A stretch of DNA of 64,000 nucleotides from Streptococcus oralis (lineage in GTDB: Bacteria; Bacillota; Bacilli; Lactobacillales; Streptococcaceae), in assembly GCF_002386345.1 (NCBI RefSeq), contig NZ_CP023507.1:1302001-1366000 (forward strand). Reading direction: 5' to 3'. The notes beneath the pieces were generated by a model that did no database searches, was not told where the DNA came from, and worked only from the letters and a program-made list of their open reading frames with translations. Shown one piece after another: positions 1 through 10,886 of this stretch (positions within the stretch are counted from its first letter, which is position 1; each line of letters starts with the position of its first letter). The position numbers and the translations under genes were made by a program.

Positions 1-3000
1 CATCCCCTCAATGCCGGTATTCATCAAATTAACCGTTCCAAAATTGAAAAGTGCATCCATGGTAGACAGATGATCCTGTTCCATCAGTTGTTCAATAGCC
101 TGCTGTAATAGCTTGGAATATCCAGACATCTCTTTCCCGTCTTTTGTTTGACGGTTATACTGATTCACCAGAGATTGCAATGGTTGCGTCTTGCCACGAC
201 ATAGACTTCCCAATAGATCTAAAATCTTTTTGCTCTCTTCCGGAGAAACCACCAAATCTCCTGCACTATTTACATAGAGGATATAATATGGATGAAGTTG
301 ATTCTTCTGATTCTTACCTCTAAGTTCGTCTTTATTTTTTAAAACAAAGATTGCTCCTTCTGCTTCCTTATTCTCAACTGACAAGATGGCTTGCAGACCT
401 TTTGGTACTTTTTCCAATTCAGGATGGCTTTCGAGATACTTCAGAAGATCCATTCGGTAGTCTTCCAATCCTAGATCCATGATGGATATCCCTTCACTCA
501 TCTCTTCTAAATCGACAACTTCATTTCTAAGACGCTCTAGTTGTTTCTTACGATAGTTATTATCTTCTATCTCTTCACTAGAAAGAACGTTATCATCTGC
601 GGTAGATGTGAGGACGGATATTTTCATACGTGATTCAACACGAGATTTAAGATCGATGTATTCATCTAACTCAATATTGGGCCAAAAGTTTACAAGCTGA
701 ATAAACTTATTTTTACTCCCTATCCGATCCACACGTCCAAAACGTTGAATGATCCGAACAGGATTCCAATGAATATCGTAATTGACCATCATGTCTGCAT
801 CCTGCAGGTTTTGTCCTTCAGAAATAACATCTGTTGCAATCAAGACATCAATCTCTCTTTGATCATCCGGAAATAGGAGATTCCTATCTTTTGATTGTGG
901 TGAAAAATAAGTCAAAAGGGAATTGAGGTCTCGATGGTTCGTTTTTAGCGTTGTTTCAAATCCTTTTGTACCAGAAATCTGTGCCGTATGAAGTCCGTAT
1001 TTATCTAGTACATATTGGCTAATATGTTTATAGAGATAATTAGTGGTCGTCGCAAAGGCAGAAAAGATAATGAGTTTTTTGTTGCCTTCATTGATTGGAT
1101 GAGTCATTTTTTCGTCAATCAGCTGATAGAGTGTTTGCAATTTTTTATCTTCTGCAGGAGTGATTTGATCGATCAGTTCTTCTAATTCCAGCAAAATTGC
1201 TTGATCTTTCTCTAACTCCAATTTCCAACTGCGATAGTCCATATCTTTCAAAGCTATTCTATTCTTCTTCCCGATAAAGACATCTAAGTTGCTATCTTCT
1301 AAATCAAAATCATCTTCATTTAAAACGGGCACTCCAGATAAATCATCTAAACCTGTTCGCTCATATGTTGAAATAGCTTTTAAAGTCTCATCTACATATG
1401 ATTTAACGACATCGATTAGGGTATAACGAAAAGCTGCCACAGAACTTTCCAAGCGTTTAAGCAGATTGATCATCATCAGCTTTTTCATGCCCGACTCACG
1501 ACCCAGTTGAGTCAGATTGGCTTTATTCCCTGATAATGTTATTTCGTATTTATCACGCTTTGAGGGATAGATATAAAGTGAAGGTTGGTAAATAGTTAAC
1601 TGTAGCTGATCTAACAACTGGTATAACTTTTTATAGGTCACATCTAGATCAGACACTGTCAAATCAGGTTCAAAGTTTCTTGGTTTCAGACGTTCTGGAA
1701 AATCTCCAATTGCTTTTCGATCATAAAATTCTCGGATGTGTTTACGACTACGAGCAATCGTCACACTATCCAGAACTTTAAAGAAATCAAAGTCTAAAGT
1801 CGATAATAGTTTATCTGTCGTTCGCTCTTCAGCTGGTAAATCTGCCCATTTGTTATAGGCCAACTGAGCATTCCGAAAAATATCATTAATGGACGACTGT
1901 GTATCTAATTTTCCATCTATTTGCTCTACATCCCCTTCATAGGCTAAAGCGATTTGATTTTTTAGATCATTAAAGCGATTATTAACTGGAGTGGCTGATA
2001 ACATCAGTACCTTAGTAGGAACACCTGATTTGATAATTCGATTCATTAATCGGCTGTAACGATTTTCACGTCCCTCCGCTTGATCACTTTCACTGGATCC
2101 ACCATTACGGAAATTATGAGACTCATCAATAACCACTAAGTCATAATTTTCCCATTTATTAAGGGCAAGGTCTATTCCATTAGAAGTCCCTTTATCTCGA
2201 CTTAGATCAGTATGATATAAAACATCGTAAATGAGATGACGATCATAAATCGGGTTGTTGACATAGTCATGTCGGTACATGTTCCAGTTGTTTTCTAACT
2301 TTTTCGGACACAAGACTAAAATTCGTTTCCCACGATAGGCATAGTAGGTCATGACCGCTAAAGCTGTAAAGGTCTTTCCTAACCCCACCGAATCTGCTAA
2401 AATACAGCCGTTATACTTTTCAAGTTTTGAAATGATTGATTTTACCGCATCTTGTTGGAAATCATAAAGAAGATTCCACAACTTGGTATTTTTATAGCCA
2501 ACCTGTTCATTTGGCGTATAGTCATCGTTGAGATTCTCTAGAAACTCACTAAAGAGATTAAAGAGCAATACATAGTAGAGGAATTCAGGGGAATGCTCTT
2601 TGTGAGCTAAATTGAGAGTTTCTAAGAATTCTTCTGTCACATCACGAAAATACTCATCATCTTGCCAGAAACTATCAAATTCATCTAGATAGGATAAACT
2701 CAATGGAGCATGGTAGATATGCCGTGTGGTTTTGAACAAAGAAGAATCATAGCCCAATTCTTTTCGATCAAAGTTTTTGAGTCGATCCACAGCGACAGTA
2801 TCATCATCCGTTTCTATCCGCATACCATTTGGCATCTCATCGGTTTCAATGTTTATAGATTTAAAACGTGCCTTTTTCCTGATCCAGTCTGCACATTCTC
2901 TAGCGATTGCTTTTTGAGTTAATTCATTCATTAACTTCAGTTCATAACGTCCTCCAAAAATAGACTGCTCTCGCTCTTTTTTGGGGATCGTATATTCACG

Positions 3001-3201
3001 ATATCCAACTCTCGTCTCATCAGTCACAAAGGTTGGATTTGTAAAGATAAATTTCAACTCCTCGATCGTTTCAAGTTCTTCCTTTAACTGTTGAAAGGCA
3101 AACATCGAAAAAGTCGCTGCTGCAATTTTGACCTTGCTTCCAGGTTTTATTTCTTTCTTTAATTCATCTCCTAAACGAATACTACGATTATCAATTTCCA
3201 T
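1..3201 (-). CDS. PLD/SNF2-type DEAH helicase (C-terminus beyond window)
   Basis: The reading frame is open from ATG at 3201 to the window edge (1067 codons, no stop), so the C-terminus is missing. Seen in translation: an N-terminal region (about residues 20-130) resembling a phospholipase D-like fold; a Walker A motif DSVGLGKT near residue 270; a DESHN box near 358; SATP near 402; and a helicase C-terminal half with TDVISEGQNLQDAD and QRFGRVDRIG near 800. This is a superfamily 2, SNF2-like architecture. Such helicases often sit with a DNA methyltransferase and other restriction genes in phage-defence islands; that role is inferred, because the partners would lie outside the window. The probable promoter overlaps the pyrE terminator. 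AAGG lies just before the ATG. Confidence 0.8.
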   Translation of the reverse strand, partial: MEIDNRSIRLGDELKKEIKPGSKVKIAAATFSMFAFQQLKEELETIEELKFIFTNPTFVTDETRVGYREYTIPKKEREQSIFGGRYELKLMNELTQKAIARECADWIRKKARFKSINIETDEMPNGMRIETDDDTVAVDRLKNFDRKELGYDSSLFKTTRHIYHAPLSLSYLDEFDSFWQDDEYFRDVTEEFLETLNLAHKEHSPEFLYYVLLFNLFSEFLENLNDDYTPNEQVGYKNTKLWNLLYDFQQDAVKSIISKLEKYNGCILADSVGLGKTFTALAVMTYYAYRGKRILVLCPKKLENNWNMYRHDYVNNPIYDRHLIYDVLYHTDLSRDKGTSNGIDLALNKWENYDLVVIDESHNFRNGGSSESDQAEGRENRYSRLMNRIIKSGVPTKVLMLSATPVNNRFNDLKNQIALAYEGDVEQIDGKLDTQSSINDIFRNAQLAYNKWADLPAEERTTDKLLSTLDFDFFKVLDSVTIARSRKHIREFYDRKAIGDFPERLKPRNFEPDLTVSDLDVTYKKLYQLLDQLQLTIYQPSLYIYPSKRDKYEITLSGNKANLTQLGRESGMKKLMMINLLKRLESSVAAFRYTLIDVVKSYVDETLKAISTYERTGLDDLSGVPVLNEDDFDLEDSNLDVFIGKKNRIALKDMDYRSWKLELEKDQAILLELEELIDQITPAEDKKLQTLYQLIDEKMTHPINEGNKKLIIFSAFATTTNYLYKHISQYVLDKYGLHTAQISGTKGFETTLKTNHRDLNSLLTYFSPQSKDRNLLFPDDQREIDVLIATDVISEGQNLQDADMMVNYDIHWNPVRIIQRFGRVDRIGSKNKFIQLVNFWPNIELDEYIDLKSRVESRMKISVLTSTADDNVLSSEEIEDNNYRKKQLERLRNEVVDLEEMSEGISIMDLGLEDYRMDLLKYLESHPELEKVPKGLQAILSVENKEAEGAIFVLKNKDELRGKNQKNQLHPYYILYVNSAGDLVVSPEESKKILDLLGSLCRGKTQPLQSLVNQYNRQTKDGKEMSGYSKLLQQAIEQLMEQDHLSTMDALFNFGTVNLMNTGIEGM

Positions 3202-3269
3202 CCTAACCTTCTTCAATCACACTTATTTTTTTGTAAAAACGCTATCAATATAATTCTATCATAAAAATG

Positions 3270-3299
3270 AAAAAGAGGCTTGCTATTTCTTACAAGCCT
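3270..3299 (-). terminator. pyrE terminator
   Basis: Arms AGGCTTG (3276-3282) and CAAGCCT (3293-3299) with a T-run on the minus strand, just after the pyrE stop. The helicase promoter (extended -10 TGATAGAAT) starts directly beyond it. Confidence 0.8.
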
Positions 3300-3310
3300 T
3301 AGTTATTTTA

Positions 3311-3940
3311 TTATCCTTGCCAATTTTCTTGGTCTTCTTTAAAGCGTTTTAGGAGGTCGAGTCCTTCTGGCGTGATGTAACCTTCTTCTTGGGCTAGGTG
3401 GATCAGTTCACTGTAGTTAGAAAGTGTCACCAATTTCACATCAGCATCCGCAAAGTTCTTATCTGCTTTTGGCAATTGATAACTGAAGATTGCTACGACA
3501 CCAAGAACATCGGCTCCTTCGCGTTTAGCAGCTGCTACGGCTTCAAGAACAGAGCCACCCGTTGAAATGAGGTCTTCAACAACAACCATCTTTTGCCCCT
3601 GAGCTACTCGGCCTTCGATTTGGTTTCCTGCACCGTGGTCTTTTGGTTTGCTACGGATGTAGGCAAAAGGCAAGTTCATCTTGTCAGCGATGATAGCTCC
3701 GTGTGGAATTCCTGCTGTCGCAGTTCCTGCAATCACTTCTACTTCTGGAAATTCTGCTTTAATAGCTTCCACAAAACCATTTTCAATCAAGGTACGAGTT
3801 TCTGGATAGGCAAGCGTCACACGGTTGTCAGTATAAATCGGCGATTTGATACCAGATGCCCAAGTGAAAGGCTCCTCTGGTTTGAGGTAAACGGCTTGGA
3901 TTTTCAAGAGGTGGCTAGCGATATCTTTAGCAAGTGTCAT
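3311..3940 (-). CDS. pyrE: Orotate phosphoribosyltransferase
   Basis: 209 aa, the normal length for PyrE. It transfers the ribose phosphate of PRPP to orotate, giving OMP, the fifth step of UMP synthesis. The PRPP-binding loop [12 protein letters not shown] is at residues 119-130, and the N-terminal [13 protein letters not shown] stretch is typical of bacterial PyrE. It lies 33 bp downstream of pyrF on the same strand and should be co-transcribed with it from the PyrR-controlled promoter at 4837-4865. No terminator is visible between the two genes; the shared one is at 3270-3299. Confidence 0.97.
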   Translation of the reverse strand: MTLAKDIASHLLKIQAVYLKPEEPFTWASGIKSPIYTDNRVTLAYPETRTLIENGFVEAIKAEFPEVEVIAGTATAGIPHGAIIADKMNLPFAYIRSKPKDHGAGNQIEGRVAQGQKMVVVEDLISTGGSVLEAVAAAKREGADVLGVVAIFSYQLPKADKNFADADVKLVTLSNYSELIHLAQEEGYITPEGLDLLKRFKEDQENWQG

Positions 3941-3973
3941 AGTATTCTCCTTTTGTTTTTATAATCTATTTCT

Positions 3974-4675
3974 TTAATTTCTGTCTTGGTTCCATTCATC
4001 CTTGATAGCATGATAAGCTGTAACAGGATCTTCAGCTTGGGTAATGGGACGTCCCACTACGATATAGTCACTACCGATTTGATAGGCGTCCGCTGGTGTC
4101 ATGACGCGTTTTTGGTCTCCTACCGCAGCTCCCGCTGGACGAATTCCCGGTGTCAAACAGATAAAATCTTTGCTTGTTGCTTCTTTGATAAGCTTGACTT
4201 CCTGAGCTGAGCAAACGACACCATCCAAGCCCGCTTCAGCTGTCTTCTTGGCATAGTGAATCACAGACTCTTGCAGGCTGGTTTGGATATTTTGAAAATC
4301 CTGCATCTGGCTTTCCGACGTTGATGTAAGCTGGGTCACAGCGATCAATTTGGCTTGTGTCCCTAGACCTTCACGCGCAGCCTTCATCATCTCCACACCA
4401 CCAGCAGCATGAACATTGGTCATGTCTACACCAAGCTGAGATAAGACCTTCATAGCCGATTTAACTGTATTGGGAATGTCATGTAGCTTGAGGTCCAGAA
4501 AGACACTATGCCCCAGTGACTTCAAATAACGGACAACTTCTGGACCTTCCGCATAATAAAGCTCCATCCCTACTTTTAGATAAAGACTTTCTTCTGCTGG
4601 GAAAAGAGATAAAAATTCCTTGACCGCCTCAAAACTAGGAAAATCAAGAGCAATAACTGGACGATGTTCACGCAT
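3974..4675 (-). CDS. pyrF: Orotidine-5'-phosphate decarboxylase
   Basis: 233 aa, the normal length for the short bacterial PyrF. It decarboxylates OMP to UMP, the last step of de novo pyrimidine synthesis. The catalytic D-x-K-x-x-D signature [10 protein letters not shown] is at residues 61-70, and the C-terminal phosphate-binding stretch has TPGIRP and GRPIT. It is the first gene of a pyrF-pyrE operon whose leader carries a PyrR-binding hairpin and a terminator, so expression should fall when UMP is plentiful. Confidence 0.97.
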   Translation of the reverse strand: MREHRPVIALDFPSFEAVKEFLSLFPAEESLYLKVGMELYYAEGPEVVRYLKSLGHSVFLDLKLHDIPNTVKSAMKVLSQLGVDMTNVHAAGGVEMMKAAREGLGTQAKLIAVTQLTSTSESQMQDFQNIQTSLQESVIHYAKKTAEAGLDGVVCSAQEVKLIKEATSKDFICLTPGIRPAGAAVGDQKRVMTPADAYQIGSDYIVVGRPITQAEDPVTAYHAIKDEWNQDRN

Positions 4676-4729
4676 ACCTTTCTCCTTTTACCTTTACGAG
4701 CAAGAGAGTATGGTCAAAAATAAACCACG

Positions 4730-4830
4730 AAAAAAGGAACCTGCCAACAGCAAGGTTCCACGAAAAATGGGTAGTCTCCACCCTTTCACCGTCTAACCTT
4801 AGCCGCCTCTCTGGACTGCTTTAAAGGTTT
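4730..4830 (-). promoter_or_regulatory. PyrR-dependent attenuator leader of pyrFE
   Basis: On the minus strand the leader holds the PyrR recognition core CAGTCCAGAGAGGC (within 4800-4826), a close match to the Bacillus PyrR anti-antiterminator consensus. It is followed by an intrinsic terminator with arms GGAACCT (4736-4742) and AGGTTCC (4753-4759) and a run of six T (4730-4735). Known for the family: UMP-bound PyrR stabilises the binding hairpin, which lets the terminator form. Confidence 0.9.
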
Positions 4831-4836
4831 TTTTCT

Positions 4837-4865
4837 ATTCTATTATTTATAGTAGGACTTGTCAA
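4837..4865 (-). promoter_or_regulatory. pyrFE promoter
   Basis: TTGACA (4860-4865), 17-bp spacer, TAGAAT (4837-4842), read on the minus strand, directly upstream of the PyrR leader. Confidence 0.85.
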
Positions 4866-4920
4866 GCAAAAACTCGAAACTAGACTTCTATACCATTCAA
4901 AATCAAGAGGAAAAGTTAGT

Positions 4921-6072
4921 CTAACGACTCTGTGATTGCTGGCTCGTTTGGCTTTGATTTCCCTGTTCTTCTTGTTTTTTCTTTTCTTCTTCCTGTTTTT
5001 TCTTCTCAGCTTCCTTGGCCTCTTGTTTGGCTTTTTCTTCTGCTTCTTCTATCAGCTTATCCGCTATCGTGTAGCTGTATACTCCAGCTTCCATATCGAC
5101 TACACTCGGTTCTGACAATTGTGGCTTGATTTTGCTGTAATAAGGCAATTTCTTGCTCAATTCTGATAGGGGAACCAAAACCTCATCTGTATCCAGCATG
5201 GTAATTTTTAAAAGATCTGCTGTTGCCTTGCTCGGTGCTAATTCGATTTTCTGGATTTGACTCTTGATATCCTCACTGATAGTAGACAATCCCGTTATCA
5301 GCTCTTTCACCTGCTGCTCATCGTTAAAGGTAACTGTTAGATAAGTCTCAGGCAAGTTTAAGCGATCAACAGGAGTTGACTCTACTGTACCACTAGACAG
5401 AATAGGATAATGTTCTTCACCAGACACATAATAACCAACAATATCAAATTCCTTAACCTCAATCGTAAAGTTAGTCGGAAATTGATAGTTAATCTTCGCT
5501 GATTCTATCCAATGATTGGACTTGATTCGCTCAGCGTATGTTTCCTTATCCAACAATAGGGCTAAAGTATAGTCGCTATCTTGAATTCCAGAAGCCTGTT
5601 TGATGTCATCCGCATGCGTGTTACTATTTCCCTTAACCTCGATATTTTTGATGGTCGAAAGCGGAGTCAATAGATAGACTGAAAGAAGGAGGACCAGGAC
5701 ACTGGGTACCAAGATACTCACAGCTCGCCAAATATGAACAGGTGCAATTTTAGGTTTGGCTGGTTTCTCTGGTTTTTCTTTTTTCTTCTTCTTTTCTTCT
5801 TTGACTTTAGGATCATCCTTTTTAGATTTCTCTTTTTTTTCGGAAGGTTCCTTGCTTGGACTTGAGGCTTCCTTATCTGATTCACTCGATGATTTCTTGG
5901 ATTCCTCCAATAGTTTCGAGTTGGCTTCCTTACGAGCTTGTTTTTCCTTTTCCTTCTCTTCAGCTAGGGCAGCTTCTTCCTCAGCCTTCTTCTTCAGGTA
6001 TTCCTGGTTTCGTTTCTGCCATTCAGACAATTCTTGCTTGGGGTTTGATTCTTTTTTCTTATCCTTTGACAT
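4921..6072 (-). CDS. divIB: Cell division protein DivIB/FtsQ
   Basis: 383 aa bitopic division protein. A very charged, Lys/Glu-rich cytoplasmic N-terminus (about 115 residues) is followed by one membrane segment (about 117-140) and an extracellular POTRA-like part starting IKNIEVKGN. The C-terminal tail is again Lys/Glu/Gln-rich. DivIB belongs to the divisome with DivIC and FtsL. It follows murG by 9 bp in a murD-murG-divIB run, the usual streptococcal wall and division cluster. The low-complexity N-terminal and C-terminal regions are normal for streptococcal DivIB. Confidence 0.93.
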   Translation of the reverse strand: MSKDKKKESNPKQELSEWQKRNQEYLKKKAEEEAALAEEKEKEKQARKEANSKLLEESKKSSSESDKEASSPSKEPSEKKEKSKKDDPKVKEEKKKKKEKPEKPAKPKIAPVHIWRAVSILVPSVLVLLLSVYLLTPLSTIKNIEVKGNSNTHADDIKQASGIQDSDYTLALLLDKETYAERIKSNHWIESAKINYQFPTNFTIEVKEFDIVGYYVSGEEHYPILSSGTVESTPVDRLNLPETYLTVTFNDEQQVKELITGLSTISEDIKSQIQKIELAPSKATADLLKITMLDTDEVLVPLSELSKKLPYYSKIKPQLSEPSVVDMEAGVYSYTIADKLIEEAEEKAKQEAKEAEKKKQEEEKKKQEEQGNQSQTSQQSQSR

Positions 6073-6081
6073 TGATATTCC

Positions 6082-7140
6082 TTATGCTAGGTCTTTTCTT
6101 AGTAGATCGTAAAAATCTGCAAGAGATTTCAACTCAGTCGAAGCTTTCATGCTAGCTTGGTATTGGTCCTTATGACTAAGCAAGTGACTGAGTTTCTCCT
6201 CCAAGCTTTCCAAGGTCAAGTCACTTTCTTGAAGTTCTTCTGCATAGCCTTTCTTAACAAAGTAAGCTGCATTTTCAATCTGGTCTCCTCGACTTGCTTC
6301 ACGACCCAATGGTACGATGAGATGGAGTTTCGCCATGGCCAAGAGTTCGAAAATCGTATTGGCACCGCCACGCGTCACCACCACATCTGCCATCTCCATC
6401 AAGGGTTGATAGAGATCCGTCACATAATCAACACGAAAGAGATTTTGACTCAACTCATTGAGGCTAGAATCTCCAGTGAGATTGATAATATTGTAGCGCT
6501 CTGTCAGTTCTTGCTTATGATCAGTCACCAATTGGTTAAATACACGAGCTCCTGCAGAACCACCAACAAACAATACCGTTGGCAATTTAGGATTAAAGTG
6601 GGTTTGGATATTCACCAATTCGTCTGGTTCTGGCGCCTCTTGGCCTGTTACCTTGGTCACTGCTCCCACATGCTCAACTTTTGCAAGACTAACAGGCTGC
6701 TCAAAGGTTGAGTACATCTTAGTTGCGAATTTATAGGCAATTTTATTGGCCAAGCCCATAGACAGGTCCGATTCGTGAATAAAGACAGGCACTCCTGACA
6801 CTCGCGCTGCGATAACCGGCGGTACAGAGACAAATCCTCCTTTTGAAAAAAGAGCCTGTGGACGCAGTCGTAACATGATAAAGAGGGATTGGACAATTCC
6901 CCAACCAACTTTAAACACGTCCAGCATATTTTGCCAAGAGAAATAACGACGCAACTTCCCAGTCGCAATGGAGTGAAAGGTCACATTCAAGCCTGACTTG
7001 AGAATTTCTTGGTGTTCGATTCCGTGTTTATCCCCGATATAGTGGACTTCCCAGCCGTCTTCGATGAACTTAGGCATTAACAAAAGGTTGAGGGTGACGT
7101 GTCCAACCGTCCCCCCACCTGTAAAGACAATTTTTTTCAT
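6082..7140 (-). CDS. murG: UDP-GlcNAc:lipid I N-acetylglucosaminyltransferase MurG
   Basis: 352 aa GT-B glycosyltransferase that converts lipid I to lipid II at the inner face of the membrane. It has the N-terminal glycine loop GGGTVGH, the C-domain loop [12 protein letters not shown], and the nucleotide-sugar motif [13 protein letters not shown]. One base separates it from murD upstream and nine from divIB downstream, so translational coupling in one operon is likely. Nothing unusual is seen. Confidence 0.97.
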   Translation of the reverse strand: MKKIVFTGGGTVGHVTLNLLLMPKFIEDGWEVHYIGDKHGIEHQEILKSGLNVTFHSIATGKLRRYFSWQNMLDVFKVGWGIVQSLFIMLRLRPQALFSKGGFVSVPPVIAARVSGVPVFIHESDLSMGLANKIAYKFATKMYSTFEQPVSLAKVEHVGAVTKVTGQEAPEPDELVNIQTHFNPKLPTVLFVGGSAGARVFNQLVTDHKQELTERYNIINLTGDSSLNELSQNLFRVDYVTDLYQPLMEMADVVVTRGGANTIFELLAMAKLHLIVPLGREASRGDQIENAAYFVKKGYAEELQESDLTLESLEEKLSHLLSHKDQYQASMKASTELKSLADFYDLLRKDLA

Positions 7141-7141
7141 A

Positions 7142-8494
7142 TTATTCCTTTAACTCCGCTACTGTGTTGATAAAGAGGTCGCCACGTACTTCAAAGTTAG
7201 CATACATATCCCAGCTAGCATTGGCAGGACTGAGGAGAACCACATCTCCTTGAGTCGCGAGCTCATAAGCCTTGCGGGTCGCATCAGCAATATCTGTCGC
7301 ATCTACATAAGCCACACCAGCCTTATCCGCTGCCAGTTTGACACGTTCTGCAGATTGACCGAGGATAACCATCTTCTTGAGCCCAGTAATATCTGGCACC
7401 AATTCGTCAAACTCATTGCCGCGGTCCAAACCACCTGCGATTAAGATAACCTTACTATTGTCAAATCCTGACAAGGCTTTTTGAGTAGCCAAGATATTGG
7501 TTGACTTGCTATCGTTATAGAATTTGACACCCTGAATTTCATCCACAAATTGGAGACGGTGTTTGACACCTCCAAAGGCTGATAGAGTTTCCTTGATGGT
7601 TTGATTGTCCACGCCACGGAGCTTGGCTACAGCAATAGTCGCAAGGGCATTTTCTACATTGTGGCTACCTGGAACACCGATTTCACTAGTTGCCATGACC
7701 ACTTCGCCACGGAAATAGAGTTGACCATCTGCAAGATAGGCTCCATCAACCTTTTTAAGTGTTGAAAATGGAACAACAGTGGCTTGTGTTTTAGTAGCCA
7801 ATTCTTTTGCCAAGTCTTGGTTAAAGTTCAATACAAGGAAATCATCCGCTGTCATCTTGTTCTGGATATTCCACTTAGCTGCCACATACTCTTCAAAAGA
7901 ACCATGATAGTCGATATGAGTTGGCATGAGGTTGGTAATAACCGCAATCTCAGGATGGAATTCTTGGACACCCATCAGTTGGAAAGAAGAAAGTTCCATG
8001 ACGAGCGTGTCCTTGGCTGTTGCAGTTTGAGCCACTTGACTAGCAGGATAGCCGATGTTCCCTGACAAGAGACCGCGTTGACCAGCAGCAGTCAAAACTT
8101 CCCCAATCATCGTCGTTGTAGTGGTTTTCCCATTTGAACCAGTGATACCGATAATTGGTGCTTCCGAAATCAAATAAGCCAATTCCACCTCAGTCAAGAC
8201 TGGAATCCCCTTTGCCAATGCCTTTTCAATCATGGGATTGCTATACGGGATACCTGGATTTTTCACCATCAGAGCGAAATCTTCATCCAAGAGCTCCAAA
8301 GGATGCCCACCAGTGACAACCTTGATTCCATCTTCCAGTAGGCTTTGTGCAGCTGGATTTTCCTCAAAAGGCTTGCCGTCATTTACTGTCACAATAGCTC
8401 CTAGCTTGTCCAACAAACGGGCCGCAGACTCACCAGACTTAGCCAAACCTAAAACAAGAACTTTCTTATTTTTAAATTGATCGATTACTTTCAT
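7142..8494 (-). CDS. murD: UDP-MurNAc-L-alanine:D-glutamate ligase MurD
   Basis: 450 aa ATP-dependent ligase that adds D-glutamate to UDP-MurNAc-L-Ala in the cytoplasm. It has the N-terminal Rossmann stretch [18 protein letters not shown], the ATP loop [14 protein letters not shown], the central FYNDSKSTN motif, and a C-terminal domain ending [12 protein letters not shown]. It is the first gene of murD-murG-divIB. A terminator (8586-8607) separates it from the upstream small membrane gene, so the cluster probably has its own start within 8495-8585. Confidence 0.97.
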   Translation of the reverse strand: MKVIDQFKNKKVLVLGLAKSGESAARLLDKLGAIVTVNDGKPFEENPAAQSLLEDGIKVVTGGHPLELLDEDFALMVKNPGIPYSNPMIEKALAKGIPVLTEVELAYLISEAPIIGITGSNGKTTTTTMIGEVLTAAGQRGLLSGNIGYPASQVAQTATAKDTLVMELSSFQLMGVQEFHPEIAVITNLMPTHIDYHGSFEEYVAAKWNIQNKMTADDFLVLNFNQDLAKELATKTQATVVPFSTLKKVDGAYLADGQLYFRGEVVMATSEIGVPGSHNVENALATIAVAKLRGVDNQTIKETLSAFGGVKHRLQFVDEIQGVKFYNDSKSTNILATQKALSGFDNSKVILIAGGLDRGNEFDELVPDITGLKKMVILGQSAERVKLAADKAGVAYVDATDIADATRKAYELATQGDVVLLSPANASWDMYANFEVRGDLFINTVAELKE

Positions 8495-8585
8495 GTCTCA
8501 AACTCCATTTCTACTCCTACTATTTTACCATTTTTATGGAAATAATACTAAACGAAAATGCTCTAGCCTTCATTCTAGCATAGAA

Positions 8586-8607
8586 AAAGAGAGCCATAGC
8601 TCTCTTT
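8586..8607 (-). terminator. Terminator between DUF3165 gene and murD
   Basis: Stem AAAGAGAGC/GCTCTCTTT with a T-rich tail on the minus strand, starting about 5 bp after the stop of the small membrane gene. Confidence 0.75.
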
Positions 8608-8611
8608 CTAT

Positions 8612-8866
8612 TTATCTTCTTCTGCTCTTTTTTACAGACATGAGCGTAATGTCTCTCAAGCTAAAGTAGGCTAGGGCCAGCATGGCGATTGTGACAAAGA
8701 ATTCTGTCGGTAATTGGAAGATTTGCAAGATGGACAACATCAGCAAAATCAAGAGTGCAACAACTACAAAGACCAAGATAACGATGTTGACTGTTCCTTT
8801 AATACTTTGAGGTGTCGCAAATACATAGAGTAGTAATAAGAGTATCCCTATGATTAAATAGATCAT
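8612..8866 (-). CDS. Small membrane protein, DUF3165-like
   Basis: 84 aa, almost wholly hydrophobic. Three likely membrane segments are seen: residues 2-15, 25-50 and 55-68. The C-terminus VKKSRRR is basic and fits a cytoplasmic end. It resembles the streptococcal DUF3165 family found next to typA; no function is known to me. It lies 19 bp after typA on the same strand and is followed at once by a terminator, so it is probably the distal gene of a typA operon. Confidence 0.75.
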   Translation of the reverse strand: MIYLIIGILLLLLYVFATPQSIKGTVNIVILVFVVVALLILLMLSILQIFQLPTEFFVTIAMLALAYFSLRDITLMSVKKSRRR

Positions 8867-8885
8867 CTTTATCTCTTTCTAGCTC

Positions 8886-10727
8886 TTATTCAGCTGATTT
8901 TTTCTTCTTGTTGGCTTTCTCACGCTCTGCCTTGTTAAGGATTTGTTTACGCAAACGGATAGACTCAGGCGTTACTTCCATGTACTCATCGTCATTCAAG
9001 AACTCAAGAGACTCTTCAAGTGTCAAGATACGTGGTGTCTTGATAACAGCTGTTTGGTCCTTGGTTGCAGAACGAACGTTGGTCATTTGTTTGGCCTTAG
9101 TGATGTTAACTGTCAAGTCGTTCTCACGAGAGTTTTCACCGATGATCATTCCTTCGTAAACCTCAGTACCTGGGTTGACAAAGATGGTTCCACGTTCTTC
9201 GATAGACATGATTGAATAGGTTGTTGCCTTACCAGCATCGATGGAAACAAGGGCACCACGATGACGTCCCCCAATTTCACCTGGAATCAATGGCAAGTAT
9301 TGGTCAAAGGTATGGTTCATGATACCGTAACCACGAGTCATTGACAAGAACTCAGTTGAGTATCCAATCAAACCACGCGCTGGAACAAGGAAGACCAAAC
9401 GAGTTTGACCATTACCGGTTGAAATCATATCCAACATTTCACCCTTACGTTCAGAAAGGCTTTGGATAACAGAACCTTGGTATTCTTCTGGAGTATCGAT
9501 TTGAACACGTTCAAATGGCTCACATTTAACACCGTCGATTTCTTTTACGATAACTTCTGGACGAGATACTTGAAGCTCATAACCCTCACGACGCATGGTT
9601 TCGATCAGGATTGACAAGTGCAATTCTCCACGTCCTGAAACAGTCCATTTATCTGGTGAGTCCGTTGGGTCAACACGAAGGGAAACGTCTGTTTGCAATT
9701 CTGCTTGCAAGCGTTCTTCCACCTTACGAGAAGTCACCCATTTACCTTCTTTACCAGCAAATGGTGAGTTGTTGACCAAGAAGGTCATTTGAAGAGTTGG
9801 CTCATCGATGTGTAGGATTGGAAGAGGCTCAACTGCATCTGTCGGTGTAATCGTCTCACCAACAAAGATATCTTCCATACCTGAAACGGCAATCAAGTCA
9901 CCTGCTTTTGCTTCTTGGATTTCACGACGTTCCAAACCAAAGAAACCAAAGAGTTTTGTAACACGGAAGTTCTTCGTTGTACCATCTAGTTTAGAAAGGG
10001 TAACTTGGTCCCCAACTTTCACACTACCACGGAAGACACGACCGATACCGATACGACCTACGAAGTCATTGTAGTCCAAAAGTGACACTTGGAACTGCAA
10101 AGGCTCATCTGAGTTGTCTACTGGAGCTGGGATATGATCGATAATGGTGTCAAAGATTGGCGCCATTGTTTTTTCTTGATCAGCTGGATCATCTGACAAG
10201 GAAGATGTTCCGTTAATCGCTGAAGCATAAACAACTGGGAAATCAAGCTGGTCATCATCTGCACCAAGCTCGATGAAGAGTTCCAAGACTTCGTCCACTA
10301 CTTCTGCTGGACGAGCTGAAGGTTTGTCGATTTTGTTGACAACCACGATTGGAACAAGGTCTTGTTCCAAGGCTTTTTTCAATACGAAACGAGTCTGTGG
10401 CATGGTTCCTTCGTAGGCATCTACGACCAAGACAACACCGTCAACCATTTTCATGATACGCTCAACTTCTCCACCGAAGTCCGCGTGTCCTGGTGTGTCC
10501 ATGATATTGATACGAGTTCCATTGTAAGCAACGGCTGTATTCTTAGCAAGGATGGTAATTCCACGCTCTTTTTCGATATCGTTTGAGTCCATAGCACGCT
10601 CTGCCAATTCAGTACGTGCATCAAGAGTTTCAGATTGTTTCAATAATTCGTCAACGAGGGTTGTTTTACCGTGGTCAACGTGGGCGATAATCGCAATGTT
10701 ACGGATATCTTCTCTTAATTTTGTCAT
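8886..10727 (-). CDS. typA: Ribosome-associated GTPase TypA/BipA
   Basis: 613 aa, the family's normal length. A translational GTPase of the EF-G fold that acts on the ribosome, with roles in subunit assembly and stress adaptation. G1 is AHVDHGKT near residue 20, G3 DTPGH near 77, G4 NKID near 131, with the EF-G-like domains following and a Lys-rich C-terminus. A -10 TATAAT (10769-10774) precedes it in the region shared with the divergent pseudouridine synthase gene. GAGGAAA lies before the ATG. Confidence 0.96.
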   Translation of the reverse strand: MTKLREDIRNIAIIAHVDHGKTTLVDELLKQSETLDARTELAERAMDSNDIEKERGITILAKNTAVAYNGTRINIMDTPGHADFGGEVERIMKMVDGVVLVVDAYEGTMPQTRFVLKKALEQDLVPIVVVNKIDKPSARPAEVVDEVLELFIELGADDDQLDFPVVYASAINGTSSLSDDPADQEKTMAPIFDTIIDHIPAPVDNSDEPLQFQVSLLDYNDFVGRIGIGRVFRGSVKVGDQVTLSKLDGTTKNFRVTKLFGFFGLERREIQEAKAGDLIAVSGMEDIFVGETITPTDAVEPLPILHIDEPTLQMTFLVNNSPFAGKEGKWVTSRKVEERLQAELQTDVSLRVDPTDSPDKWTVSGRGELHLSILIETMRREGYELQVSRPEVIVKEIDGVKCEPFERVQIDTPEEYQGSVIQSLSERKGEMLDMISTGNGQTRLVFLVPARGLIGYSTEFLSMTRGYGIMNHTFDQYLPLIPGEIGGRHRGALVSIDAGKATTYSIMSIEERGTIFVNPGTEVYEGMIIGENSRENDLTVNITKAKQMTNVRSATKDQTAVIKTPRILTLEESLEFLNDDEYMEVTPESIRLRKQILNKAEREKANKKKKSAE

Positions 10728-10886
10728 GATTTCCTCTAATATTTTAAATTTTTATTTCTAACTGAACAATTATACCACAGTCTCATTCAAAAATCACAGT
10801 TCAGCTAAGTGTAAATGTTTTCACTCTACTTTTCTAGTCAAGGCAACTCTTTTCAAAGTCAGAGACTTATGATAAGATAAGCTGGT

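Noticed and set aside
6157..6711. 184-codon plus-strand frame opposite murG
   Set aside because: It is the antisense of a well-supported gene, has no ribosome site, and its translation has no coherent domain.
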